Positions 10,410 through 24,349 of a stretch of 40,093 bases of DNA are shown here, piece after piece. Positions within the stretch are counted from its first letter, which is position 1; every line of letters begins with the position of its first letter. This DNA comes from Candolleomyces eurysporus. Lineage: Eukaryota > Basidiomycota > Agaricomycetes > Agaricales > Psathyrellaceae. The stretch lies in contig JANBPK010001266.1 of NCBI GenBank assembly GCA_027579435.1, forward strand, positions 1 through 40,093, given 5' to 3'. A program made the translations under genes and the position numbers. Below the pieces are notes generated by a model that was not told the origin of the DNA, searched no databases, and worked only from the letters and a program-made list of their open reading frames with translations.

Positions 10410-11123
10410 TTTATGACTCTCGACGACGACGATCGCTTGTATGTACCACTAGCAGATTTCATTCCGCACCGGACGGCGAAAGTCTTTCCTCCTATCCTGG
10501 ACTAACGCCCACCTATCCAAATCCATCCACCTCGCAAGCACCAGCTAGCACCATCAATTCCAACTATCCTAATATGCATAGCGCACAGCGATCTACATAC
10601 CACATACTGCTAGACTCATCATCCTCTTTCATGACTCCGCACGAGACGAACGATATCATGGACCTTTTGTTGTTTTTCAGTCTATCACTTGTTGTTGAAA
10701 AGATGCTGTAGCGCTTTTGTACCTGTGTGTACCACCACAATATTGTTATCGTCGATATTCTCATATCAATTGCATTACTTTGGAGTGAGTTGGGGAATCC
10801 TACCCGGTCCCGTCGTTCGTTGCCCAGTATAATAAGTATGGTTTCCCGATATATGTATGATGCGTGTATGCTAGCGCTATAAGCAGTCCAGGGAGGTGGC
10901 AAAGATCGCCTCAAAGGGTGCGGAATCGGTCGGAGTCATGCGTCATCATCTTGGAATCATGGCCGGTGGCTGAGCGTAAGTAAGTTTGTAATATTTGAAG
11001 TTGATAATTATAGTTATTTAAAAGTTCGTGCGTTTCAATTGGAGAGCAGCGTGTTGTTCGTGGTTATCGAAAGCGACAGAGGAGGCAAGCAGGAATGGAC
11101 GTCAGCGAGTGCCAATGGTCGAA
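10410..11123. other. Convergent intergenic stretch
   Basis: 714 bases lie between the stops of the M50B-like gene and of FIS1, which face each other. It is AT-rich toward its right end and should hold both 3' untranslated regions. A 116-residue open frame on the minus strand (10564-10914) has no recognisable domain. I see nothing else. Confidence 0.6.
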
Positions 11124-11810
11124 TTATTTGCGGGCTGCTCGCCGTATGAGACCCGCCAAAAGCAGTGCGCCGACCGCAGCAGCACCCCCCGCCAATGCCA
11201 TTCCAATGTAACCGTCTTCAGAGAAAGGGGATTTGAGCGTCGTGAATATGGAGTCAACGCAGAAACTCACCGGTTGCAGCCTTCCTGTCTATAAGCTGTC
11301 CTAATGACTGTGCCTGCAGATTGGCAGGCTCTTTCTCTCTGAGAAGCCCTATGACGGAGGTCAGGTTCACCGTCAAAGGCAGAAACAACGCATGAGGCGG
11401 GCGTACCATTAAACTTTTTAGCATCCTCATAGTTTCCCATCTTGTAATATCCCAATGCAAGATAGTACAGGCATTCCCGACGTCTTGCAGGCTCCGCACG
11501 GTAGATATCTGTTTTGGGTATGTGTATTCAGGACAGCACTGGGTACGGCGAACGGGCGGTCGAACCTTGCAGGATGCGCACACCCTCTACTTGGTGCTCC
11601 CGTAGGGGACTCTTGACGAGACCCCAGGCATAGTTGAACTTGGTTTGGGTGGTGACATGGGCCTGAGCGAGTTCCTTCTCGTACTGTGTCCGGAGGACCT
11701 GGGACAGAATGAGCAAGACGAATGCGAGAGAAAGCCAGACTCCATACCTCGAGCTCGTCGTACGAGAGAGAGACCTCGGCGTCCGCAGCGTATGGAAGTT
11801 CGGTGGGCAT
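11124..11810 (-). CDS. FIS1: Mitochondrial fission protein Fis1
   Basis: Exons read downward: 11810-11748, 11698-11566, 11508-11407, 11348-11271, 11215-11124, giving 155 residues, the family's usual length. The cytosolic part is the two-TPR-like helical bundle, with [11 protein letters not shown], then [19 protein letters not shown], both typical of Fis1. The C-terminus is a tail anchor: a glycine/alanine/leucine membrane helix followed by RRAARK, which suits the outer membrane of mitochondria and peroxisomes. Fis1 recruits adaptor and the dynamin-like GTPase for organelle division. All four introns are 49-58 bases. The gene starts only 85 bases from the divergent U2AF gene. Confidence 0.95.
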
Positions 11811-11895
11811 TGGTGGAGGATGAGAGGGAGGAGGGGATGATCGGAGTTTGAAAGACAGGTTTGCTCTTGACGCTCACCAGAAATTCAGCGAAAAA
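11811..11895. promoter_or_regulatory. 85-base bidirectional promoter, FIS1 / U2AF2
   Basis: Only 85 bases separate the two start codons, so both 5' untranslated regions and the core promoters share or overlap this stretch. It is purine-rich on the plus strand at the left and has no TATA box. Confidence 0.7.
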
Positions 11896-13954
<2,059 letters not shown>

Positions 13955-14243
13955 TAGTGGTTTTGTTTTTTTTGTGGCTGCTATTATTTAATTGCTGGTG
14001 CTGGTGTAGCTTTGCTTTGCTAGGTAACTCTTTGGACTCGTGCTAATCGACTGTGCTTTTGTGTGTATGTATGCAGCCCGCTGGCCAGCAAGGGTGAAAC
14101 ATGATTTACGTTGTACAGTCAAAGATGGAAACAGAGTTCTTCCAGGGAAAAGATCAAATATCATATGTTCCCGAACTGTCGGTCAAATGTTTGCATGAGT
14201 TGAGTGGGCGGGGACCTGCATCTGTTAGATTCGAACCATAACT

Positions 14244-16504
14244 ATGTGGCCATTCACCCCCTCCAACGTTCCCGTCATCGAGGCTAAACGTGCTCAACGA
14301 ACTCGAGCGCTCGAAAGTGCTGGTGTCGACAACGCTACTGGTGATCACGCGCAGTATTACGGGGCTACAGGTGTGTACATTGGCCTCCATGAACCACGCG
14401 GTTCGGCGCTGACTCCAACCTCGTATCGTGTAGCCACGCAGATCGTTGCTCGCATTCAGGCGGGGGAATGGACGGCTTCGCAGGTGCTCGAGGCTTATAT
14501 CGCTCGTGCGGTGTTCGCACATTCCAAGACGAACTGTTTGACCGAAGGTATGTTTTCGTGTTAGCCTCTAAATATCATATATATCATAACCTCTTTTCCC
14601 TCTTCAGTGTTCTTTGAGCGCGCTAGAAAGCAAGCTAAAGAGTTAGATGCAGAATTTGCTGCAACAGGGAAACTTAGGGGCCCCTTGCATGGTGTACCCG
14701 TACGTTCGGCTACATCGTATACCCCATTGACCACCATCTAACCGAGAGTGCAGATTAGTATCAAGGACCAATGTTCGTACACTTTCACCTGCGTTCTAAC
14801 CGACGGCCTCCTTACTCTTCCTTCCAGTCGAAATAGAAGGCATAGACACCACCATCGGCTTCACACAATGGGCCAACAAGCCAGCTACCAAGAACGCAGA
14901 CGTACGTCTCTCCCTCCCTACTCCTACTCCAAGAATCCCAGCTAACGATCATGTATCTATCATCCCCAGCTAATCAACACCCTCCTCTCCGCCGGCGCCA
15001 TCCTCTACGTCAAAACCAACATNCCCCCAAACCATGCTCGCCTTCGAATGCTCCAACCCTCTGTGGGGGCGCAGCCTCAACCCCTACAGCGCCCTCTACA
15101 CCTCCGGCGGGAGCTCTGGTGGCGAAGGCGCCTTACTCGCAATGGACGGTTCCGCCTTGGGCATCGGGTCAGACGTCGGCGGGAGCCTTCGTATACCCGC
15201 AGCCTACTGCGGTGTATACGCCCTGAAACCAGCTTACGGGAGGATATCGTACGTCGGCGCTCGAGGCCCCGTGTCTGGATTCGACGGGGTTAAGAGTGGG
15301 GCGGGGCCCATGGGCAGGAGCATGGACGACATAACGATGCTTGCAAAAGTCCTGTTCGGGAAGCAGGGTGCGCAGAGGGATGTCGCGCCCGCTCCGTTCA
15401 GAGAGATCGAGATCCCCAAGAAACTCAAGTTTGGGTACTATACTTCTGACGGGTTTATCAAAGCGTCCCCGGCTTGCAAGAGGGCGGTTTTGGAGACCGT
15501 AGACGCGTTACGGAAGCAAGGTCATGAATGCGTGGAGATCTCTCTTCCAGATAGTGAGTGTATTTCATACCATGTCTCTGTTACATTACATACTGACGCG
15601 AAAAATGAATAGCTTCGATTGCTACAAACCTCTTTGTCGGATTGACCTCTGCTGACGGGTACAAGACACTGCTCAGTCACCTAGGACCCGACAAGAAGGT
15701 ACGCTGCTTTCATTCACCAAGTACCATTCCTGCCTAACCCAATGACTCGCAGGAAGGTGCCCTGTTCCTGGTTACCCTCGGCCCTAGACTACCCTGTAAA
15801 TTAACCAGCCTTTCTCTTCATCCTTGAACACCTCTGACTGATCTACCTCCCCAGGGTTTGTCCGAAGTATCGCAGGCTGGGTGTTGGAAAGCATCGTCGG
15901 GGACAAGATCTTCGCCTCAGCCTTGAGAGCCTCCAGGGCGAAGTCGGTCACGGAATACTGGGCCCTCGCCAGCCAGCGCGACGCCTTTATACGGGATTGG
16001 TATTCACAAGTCTGGGACAAATACAGTCTGGACGGGATCATCGGCCCTGTGCAAGCAGTCCCTCAGCTACCTCACGGGTAAGCAAGCCGTTGCAAGCAAC
16101 CTCTTCTGAGAGCACTGGCTAACGGGAAGTTTAGGGGATGCGACAACTATTCCGCTCTCGCCACCGGTACGTTCCTGTACAACATCCTCGACATGCCAGC
16201 AGGCTCCGTCCCTGCGACTCGCGTCGACCCCACCAAGGACGCTCTCACAGAAGACTGGGGAAAGGAAGGGGGCCACGGTTCCAAGGTGTTCGAAAAGGGT
16301 ATTTTCTATGGGCCCAAGAAGTTGTACGACCCAGAACTTTCAAAGGGCATGCCGGTCAGCGTCCAGGTGATCGGCAAGAAGTGGGAAGATGAGAAAGTGC
16401 TGGGGATGATGAAAGTAGTTGACGATGCGTTGCAAGGGGAAAACAAGGAGCGTAACTTTGGACCGGGTGCTTGGGACCGATACCAGGAGAGTTTGGAGAA
16501 GTAG
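14244..16504 (+). CDS. Amidase-signature hydrolase (acetamidase/FAAH-like)
   Basis: Exons: 14244-14370, 14434-14547, 14608-14699, 14754-14772, 14828-14901, 14970-15553, 15613-15698, 15753-15795, 15855-16077, 16135-16504, giving 576 residues. The Ser-cisSer-Lys triad is intact: Lys115 in ISIKDQ, Ser190 in GGSSGGEGAL, Ser214 in GSDVGGSLRIPA. The spacings of 75 and 24 equal those of fatty acid amide hydrolase. Such enzymes split amides into acid and amine or ammonia. In fungi they include acetamidases used for nitrogen and broader-range amidases; the substrate cannot be read from sequence. No signal peptide is seen, so it is probably cytosolic. The N at 15023 must be dropped to keep frame. A 19-base exon carries the catalytic lysine. 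The gene ends 57 bases from the Cox23-like gene on the other strand. Confidence 0.96.
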
Positions 16505-16561
16505 ATACGTGGTAGATTCATGTATACCCAGTCACTTAGTTACACGGACGATGTCGGAATC

Positions 16562-16974
16562 TCATGCAGTCGGTCGGCCAGCGCGCCTGTCTTCCTTTCT
16601 CTGCTGAATCTAAGGGGAACATGTCCAGTGAGCGAAGAGTGGTGTAGTCTGGGCACTCACCCAGGCGTTCTTGCACTCCCTGTAGGCCTGGAAATACTCC
16701 AAGCAAGCATCCCTATCGTAATTATTGCGGTTGAGGCAGTCCATTGAGGCCTTGGACGCCTCTGCGCATGGACTGGGAACAGTGTCAGTTGACAGTGCCA
16801 AATGCAAGCTGGATTGGAAGTTGAACATACTCGGCGAATTGGGAGGGCACCCGCTTGCTCTGCTCGACTACTTTTTAACGTGCAGAGGCAAGGGCGAGGA
16901 GAAAGACTCACCGCAAAGGTCTTTTTGTAGTCCGCCGGTACGGTGGTATCGCTGTTAGCACTCGACTCTGACAT
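16562..16974 (-). CDS. COX23: Twin CX9C mitochondrial protein, Cox23/CHCHD7-like
   Basis: Exons read downward: 16974-16912, 16859-16831, 16772-16661, 16609-16562, giving 83 residues. Two cysteine pairs with exactly nine residues between (CAEASKASMDC and CLEYFQAYREC) form the coiled-coil-helix fold of proteins imported into the intermembrane space by Mia40. The flanking pattern, including CLNRNNYDRDAC and ECKNAW, fits Cox23, a factor for cytochrome c oxidase assembly linked to copper. An in-frame ATG 24 bases upstream (16998) could extend it by eight residues; I prefer the second ATG because the extra residues match nothing I know. Other small CX9C families cannot be fully excluded. Confidence 0.85.
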
Positions 16975-17774
16975 GGCTGAGTCCAAGCCAATCATCATTA
17001 CCTAATCATGTCTTCCTCTCTTCTCTCCCCTCTCAGGATGCTCATTATTCTACTCGCACACCTTTACTTTGCGGATGACCGTCGTACTCCCTTCCCTGGT
17101 CATCTTTCCGACGGTCGACTACATGTGAACTTGAGGACAACGTTTCAGTTTTCGCTATAATCTGAAACATCTCCAAGACCCTCACAGCAGGCACGATGCG
17201 CTTAAGGAGACTGTCGACCTCATTATGTTCGTGCCTCCTGGCTTCCTGCCCTCAGCGCACGCATCCGGAAACGACGGCGGTTTCACAAGCGGCAGCCTCC
17301 TCTCCCCCAGATCTAGAGCAAAGTGGTGTCAGGTCTCATCGTTGAACGGCATTGTCTGGCGCCCATAATGCTACGAACTCGAACACTGCTGATATTCTAA
17401 CTTCCGAGCGTCCCGAGTATACTTCATCACCATCCTTCGACCCTAGTAACCCGGATGAATCAATTAACGCTCTCAGCTCCCTTGTTCTGAGGATGTGCGA
17501 AGTTTCGAATGATGAGTGAAGATACTTGCACATGAGTCTGAGATCGGCGGCCTGAACTTTTCTGCTCTTCCTCCCTGCATGCAAGCGCTTTGTGTTACAC
17601 TCTAAAATTCCAACGCGTTGCAACAAGATAGATAGCAATATGTAACACAAGATGCAGTAGATTACGGCGGTATAATAGTGTAAGATTATGTAGTCCTGAC
17701 GTCGTGCTGTGTGGGTATCGCTCTGAAAATGCAGATGTATGTGACAAAAAAGGTGTTACCACGAGTACAAAATC
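16975..17774. other. Intergenic stretch: COX23 promoter and MMS22-like 3' end
   Basis: Both neighbours are on the minus strand, so this 800-base stretch should hold the 3' untranslated region of the MMS22-like gene (right part) and the promoter of the Cox23-like gene (left part). A 104-residue open frame on the minus strand (17336-17650) has no recognisable feature. Confidence 0.55.
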
Positions 17775-20700
17775 TCAACTTCGACCTCCACCAGGAACCC
17801 AAGTCCTCCAAAATGTCATAGCCTCCATCTTGGACAAATGTTCGGTCTTGTTCAAGCTTTCAACAAGCGTCAAGCCAAAGGCAACGTAATCATCAAACGT
17901 TTCGGTGTGCTCAGTCATGTTCTGTTACGAAACAAAAAATATCAAACACTGGGAGAAGCGATGAACAACTGAGGCACTCACCACAAGGTTGTTTCGCATC
18001 ACAGAAAAGGTGTTTCTGATAACTAGCCTCAAATTTGATATATCCAGATTACCACTAGCAACAGAAGCGTCGAGGTTGTTGAAGATCGCTGCAAAGAGAC
18101 CAAAGATGTTAGTAAACGAATGTCTGGAGTTGCAGGATGGCTAGTCCTTACTTTCCAATACACCAACCCGGCATTCGACAAATTGATCCCTTGTAAAGCG
18201 ATACACCCCAGAGTCGGGGTCGGGTGGTGGAGGCAAGGCAATCTGGCATCCTTGCAACAAAGGATGCTGCAACTGATCAACAGTGAGAAAGCGAGAAGCG
18301 TAGAGTTTGAACAAGGACAGAGTCCAATCGTTGACAGAGACCAATGCGTGGAAGAAGCTTGCTAAAAACCGCTCTCTGAGATCGAGAGAAGGGGTCGTCG
18401 ACTACGAAAAAGAAGAGTAATTAGCCTGGAGGCTTGAACGATAAGTGGGTGATATTCGGCACCTGGTACACCATCGGACAACGCTCCAAGATCGAAACCC
18501 AAACAATCACGTCAAACTTCCTCTTGAATGGCTCTGAAACATTCTGGACCTTGTCTGCCTTCGCTTTCTCTTCGAGGACACCTTTGGTCAGATCTAGGAT
18601 ACCCTTCATCTCCTTAGACGCGGTCAGCCTCGACGAGCGATTTCAAAGTTTCAACAACTCACTTGCTCCTCCAGACCAGACAACAGCTTGCATCCAACCC
18701 AAGTAGAGCAAAGCTTGAGAGCTTCCACAAGGTCCTCCTTCACTACACATTCTCTGAAAGCCCGATAAGCAAGCCAATTGATACGAGTATCCGAGATAGC
18801 CTGTTTGAGGGGTGTAGGATCTGGCGCAGAAGGACTTGGAGGAACATCTCCGGCCAACGCTTCTGGAATATCGCCGCTGGCCCAGTCGATGTCCGCAAAT
18901 TCATTCCCAAACAAGTCTTGACTTTCCTCTTCCTCTTCAACTTGAACGACCTTTTTGGGAACGGCCGGGCGGGGAGGAGGAACCGCTTCGTACCAGCGGT
19001 CAATGGCCAAAGCCAGAATCCTGCGGGCGTCATTCTGAGCTTCTGCGTCCTCTCGGGCGACATGGAAAAGAGGTTTGAGTGCAGCTAAAGAGAAATTCAA
19101 CAAAAAATCAGCACCGACTATCTGCATCAACAACCTTCGCAAGAAAGTCGGGAGACGTACTGATCAAACTGGGTTCAGGCGCGCCCGGTATCTCATAGAG
19201 TTTGGACACGGCCCCGAGCAACAACTTCGCGAGCAACTTGGTCCGACCCAATTCGTTGTCCTCATCAATCTTCCACTTGTTCGCGAGACATCCGGCCATC
19301 GAATTCGCCCAAGGTGCGAGCTTTTCGATGCTCAAGTCCGGTTCATGGTGAATAATGAACTTTGCCCAATAATACAGACTCCGAATGAGCATAACCCGTG
19401 TCTGGAAAGTCGCTTCGGCGAAGTCGATACTGTTACGGACTTGGTTGACTCTCGATTCATAGGTCGAAGGGTTGACTCGAACACCGACAATCGCAGCGCA
19501 TATCCGGTTGATGATCATCGAAGTATCCGCAACAGTCATTGTATCGAACTGAACTGCAGAAACCGGCTCCGACAGGGAAATTAGCTTCTTGATGCTGAAC
19601 GGCTTCGCGGATTCTTCCTTTGAGGCTCTGAAAATGAACTTAAGCAAGACGACGTAGGCTGAGTCTTTGGGATCGACTGCAGAGAGACCATCGACCTCTG
19701 GGTGGCGAAGGAAGCGGGGGAATTCGCAGACCTCATCTTCCAAGCTGACGAAGCGGCGAGGTGCGAAGACCTTGTCGACGACCAACTTGACGAGGGAGGA
19801 GACGTCCAGGATCTTCCAACCCCATCGTTCATTTAGGATGAACCATCTTGAAAGCAGGTGGCGGATATAGTAGTCCTGTTCCAGCGTCTGTGTTTCCATT
19901 TGCTTGAATGTCCCGTCGCAGAGGAAAGTGACAACCTCCCATGCGGCCGGAAGATTGGGTTTGCTTAATGCCATCCCACTAATTGAGAATTGAGACAGCG
20001 CGCAGAGGGAAAAGGTTGCCTTCCAGAGGTTTTCGAAGAGTACGAAATCGGGTTGATTTTCGGAAAATGTTTTGAAACATGAAAGGACAAATTGCCAGAA
20101 GATGTGGCCGCGCTTCCTAGGGTGACCCAGCTGATCGTACTCCGAAAGGAGGTGAATCAGGCGTACCCACATTTGTGCGGAAAAGGTGGGGACGGTGACC
20201 TCGGATAGCGCTTTCGTCTCCAAGTCTTCCAGCACTGGCTGCATAGTTTTGTCGAGTCCCAAAAGGAGGAGGTGATGGATAAGAAGTTGGATAGAGTCAA
20301 CAACGGGGGATGCGGCGAGGTCTCCACGGTCATTCAGGATCTGTCCACCAATTCGGGCGGTCAATTCAACGGCAAGCCAATGCGCTTGGAATAAGGGTAG
20401 ATCAAGGGCGTCCGGCGACGATAGCTGAAGGCTCTTCAAGCGAAGAATCAGGCGGGTTACTTCGGTACCAATGGCATCTTTCACATTGGAACGACTGTTT
20501 TCGTCCAGCTGGGGTAGTCGATGCGAAATTGCTTGGCCGAGGTGATGGATAATGTGGGTCCAATCGTCCACTCGATCCAGTTGGTCGGGATCGGGGATAC
20601 CGGAGGCGAAATCGAACATGTCCTCGCAGGCTTTCTTCACTGATTGAGAGATATCGTCAATAGTAGCATCGGGCATGATTCGGTATGTGTGGAGGTGAAC

Positions 20701-23700
20701 CCGGAGGGGAACCAATGGGGACAGCTCGGAGGCAGGGTTCACGGCCAAGGTCAACTCGCGCAGCCAACCCTTCCGAATATAACTCTCCGAATTGAAAGCA
20801 TTCCCGGACCTCAGAAATGGAATTCCTGAGTCTTGCACGACAGAAATCTCGTCTACGTCTTCATCCTCGTCAACTGCGATAGGCGAGTATGGAGGATCAT
20901 TGTCGTCTGCAAAAAGGTCGAGGCCTCCAGCAGGGCTTGAGCGCGATTGTCTTGCATCCCGGGGCGCATCGAATGGTGAATTTCGATCAGGGGACGGGGC
21001 ACGGCGGTGTATAGGCCCATCCCATTGTCGTACTTTCGGTTGCGGGAAAAGCTCGTTGGAAGGTCCTGCGTCCACCTCTAAATCGCCTGGGAGGAAGTGG
21101 CGAGGCTTGCCTGCAGAAACTTTGGCCTTTCCACCTTTTTTGGGTTTGACGAGGGTTATACCATTGGCCTTCATGGCAGCTCTACGCGCCTTCTCCTTCT
21201 GACGTTTTGCTCTCTGTTGAGCTTCCCGACGAACCACCTCGGGGTCAACATCGTCGGCGTCCGTGNCACCATCCGTGGAGTCATCGTCGGCGTCACTCCC
21301 GTANCCCCATAGANNAGATTCACGGGGACNGAGAGGTAGAAGATGCTGCACGGTTGTCTTGTCGTTGGCGAGATTTCTTCCCGGAGCCTGTGTCATGGCC
21401 GTATCCGTCGAAGTTACTGATCAGTGCTTGATGCTCATGGCCCATCCCCCGCGCGCCCGATGTTACGATATCGTGCTTATATCCCGACCTTTTGTCCTTC
21501 CACGGTTTCTTGCCCTCCGATTTCGACCTCCTTTTGCCCCTGGGCTTTTTCTTTTTCTCTCGGTCGCCTTTCTCTTCGAAGACACGAGTCCGTTGGAGCA
21601 TATAATTAATCATCGTTGCCTCGGTAAATGTTCCAGGCCTCTTGACCACGAACTTTCTGATAGTCTGATCGTCGACGGCCTCGAGGTCGGATTGGTCGGA
21701 ACTGTCGTAATTAACCAAACCAGCCACCTTTCCCTTCTTCTTTTTCGGGGGACGCGAGGAGTTCGCGCTACGAGAAGGCTTGCTGGGCCCAAGAGAGCCA
21801 GGAGGTGACCAGGCAGGCTCAAACTCGAGGACTTCGGGGTTGTCCGACATCTCGAGCTCACTTTCCGAGTCTCCTCTGATATCCCTCATATTCCCGCCGT
21901 TCCCAACTTTGCGCTTTCGAGATTGGCCTGGCAAGAGTGGGGCTCCATCATCGTACGAAGGAACAACAGGCTTTGACTTCCTGGAGGGACCTTGGGCCTC
22001 TAACAGTGATATTGCCAGTCCAGGAGGCATGGTTTTACAGAGTGTGTGCACCGCTTTTCTGAGTTTGCGTTGCTGGGATGTTTCTTCATCGGATTCGGAA
22101 GATTCACTAAGAACAGGAGATGAGGGGCGCGAAGGGGCCTCTTCAGAGTCCGAAGAGACGGAGATCACATCCATTGCGTCGCCATTTCTATTCACACCGT
22201 GAGGCTCGGTTTTGACAGTGCTTGCACGTTCTTCGTCAGATGGTGGGTCATTGCCGTAGAGATTGAAGAGAAAGTCTCCATTGTCTGTAAGCCAAACAAG
22301 TCAGATAACATCTCCCATTCCACAACAACATGCATATCTTACCAGGATCCTGGGTAGAGGACGCGCCCGAGGGACCTGCATCGGCGCCGGTGTGGCCAGG
22401 GACAGCAGTACGTTTTCTTACTTCCTCCCTCTCAGCCCTTTCCTTTCGTTTCCGTTCCTTCTCCCTCTTCCGCTCCTCCCTCTGCTGCCGTCTCCGTCTC
22501 CGTTCCTCTTCCAACTTCGCTCGTGCTTCTTTCTTCCTAGCCTTTTCATCCTTCTCTCGAGCCCTCCTTTTTCTTTTCTCTTCCTGACTCTCGTCAAGTT
22601 CATTGAGAATATCATCGGCAGAACGTGGCTGTTTCTTCCTTCGATCACGCGAAATCCTGTCCCGTTCTTCATCTTCCGCAGGTGGAACAAATGCTTCGTC
22701 CTGAGTGCCTTGACCATTTCCGTTCTGTGGGTCGTGGTGACCGTCTCCTCTAGGAACGTTCCTGAGTTTGACTATGGCTTCAGGCATAGCCTTCAACTGG
22801 TTTCGATATCGAAGGTCTTCCAACGTGAAAGGTTGCTTCTGTGCTGCACTCCTTTGTCGTAAAGAGTACCTGGAAGTTTCGGCTTCTTGCATTTCATGTA
22901 CAACGGCAGGAATAGGTTCGTCTGGATGGGGAGACTGCGCAGGCTCCGATTGCTCGTGAGCTTCCGGAGGAGGAGTTGGGGGCGGAGATGGGGAGGGATC
23001 CAGAAGCATTGAGCGACTCGCAACGCTGGAAATATCGGGTGAAGAAGGAACGGAATCCAGTTGCATTGAGGTCGACATTGGGGAAACAGGGACCGTTTCG
23101 GATCGTTTGCCCGGTGAAGAGAACAGAGAGTTGATATCGTCACCTCGCTCATCGGCGAATAGGTCTGCAGTATCTGGAGGGTCAAACGTCTGTGGTTGTG
23201 ATGACACGGGCCCAACGTTCATAGACGAAGCATCGCCGTTTTCAGGTTGCCTGGCTGGCGAAGAGAACAGCAGTTTAGCGTCAGGATCTCGCTCTTCAGC
23301 GAAGAGTCCCCCGCGATTCGGCAAATCATGCGCCTGGGACCGTTGTGAGGGAGAAATTACGCGTTGGGGTGAAGCACCATTGGCAGGTGAAGATATTTTC
23401 GACGAGAGTTGGGTTTGCACAATAGATGGAGAGCCCAAAGGGGTCGTTGAATGCTGGAAAGGGGATGGTAGATTCGGACACGGAGTCAATGGGATGCCAG
23501 CCAATGGTGTTGCTTTTAAAATGGGACTACCCAAAAGGAGTGGATCTTGAGAACCGTCTACCACCAGTTCAACATCAGGCTCTCCGGTAGAAGCTTCGCG
23601 GGTGGTCGAGGGTGAATCCCACACTCTCGTCGGTGAGGTATTGTCGATATCAAGCGTGGTCGATGATTGGGTTGGAAAAGGCGCTTCAGAGACAGAATGA

Positions 23701-23951
23701 GACAGTTTTTCTTTCACTGGCGTTGATGGGAGGCTTGGTGTCGAGAAATCTCCCTGATGGGTTAGCTAGAGTGAAAGTTAGGTGAGATGAGATGGCCAAC
23801 GAAAGGGTGAGTTCACTTTGATTCTTTTGTTAGGATGAAAATAAGGATCTTCTCCTTGAGTATCCCTTTTTGTCTGTGGGCTCCGAAGCCTGTCTAGTTC
23901 CTCGAGCTCTTCAATATCTGAGGTCTCAACGTATTCGTCATCGGAGTCCAT
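17775..23951 (-). CDS. MMS22: Mus7/MMS22-like DNA repair protein
   Basis: Exons read downward: 23951-23817, 23765-22343, 22284-19161, 19084-18663, 18612-18463, 18401-18152, 18088-17982, 17921-17775, giving 1,917 residues. The N-terminal half is disordered and Ser/Pro/acid-rich, with LFADER/LFSSP repeats, a charged Arg-Glu coil (about 435-500) and basic nuclear-signal patches. From about residue 1020 it is a helical repeat domain, with the acidic ESQDLFGNEFADIDW block near the C-terminal part. This is the layout of fungal Mus7/MMS22. That protein works with the Rtt101 (Cul4-like) ubiquitin ligase to protect stalled replication forks and repair alkylation damage. The family call rests on overall layout and motifs recalled, not on a database search. 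Four Ns between 21304 and 21330 must be dropped to join the frame; the N at 21266 is in frame. Confidence 0.74.
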
Positions 23952-24349
23952 TCGCGACCTGTTCTGCTATTAGCGCGACTTTGTGACCAGAGTCGTTCAG
24001 AGGCGTACACCACCTGAGCAGTCACGAATTCCCTGCCGACCACCTGTAGGAAAGGTGCCCACGCTGGCTTTGGCAAACGCGCTCTGAGGAGTCGACAATC
24101 GGACAAAAACCAAGCGGAAGACGCGTGACAGATGTCATGCTCACCTGACCGTGACACCTCGTTCCGCGTCACATCGAAGGAAGGGACTTGAAACTTGACC
24201 GGCTGCACCTGGCCGCACCGCAGCAATGGTTGGGCGCTTGATTGTCCTCACACTCGCCGTGGCAGGAACCTGCCAAAGAACTGCCACCCGTCAGCCCATC
24301 CTTATAAACTGCTGTAGTATCAACGTCCCAAGCAACCCTTCTTTCTCCA
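23952..24349. promoter_or_regulatory. Shared upstream region of MMS22-like and F-box genes
   Basis: 398 bases lie between two divergent start codons. A TATA-like element sits close to the F-box start. No clear element is seen near the MMS22-like start. Confidence 0.6.
24303..24309 (+). promoter_or_regulatory. TATA-like element of the F-box gene
   Basis: The sequence TATAAAC lies 41 bases before the start codon at 24350. The position fits a core promoter with a short leader, but the motif alone is weak evidence. Confidence 0.4.

Noticed and set aside
14222..14236. A B-box-like GATTCGAACC before the amidase gene
   Set aside because: No flanking stems of a tRNA can be formed on either strand.
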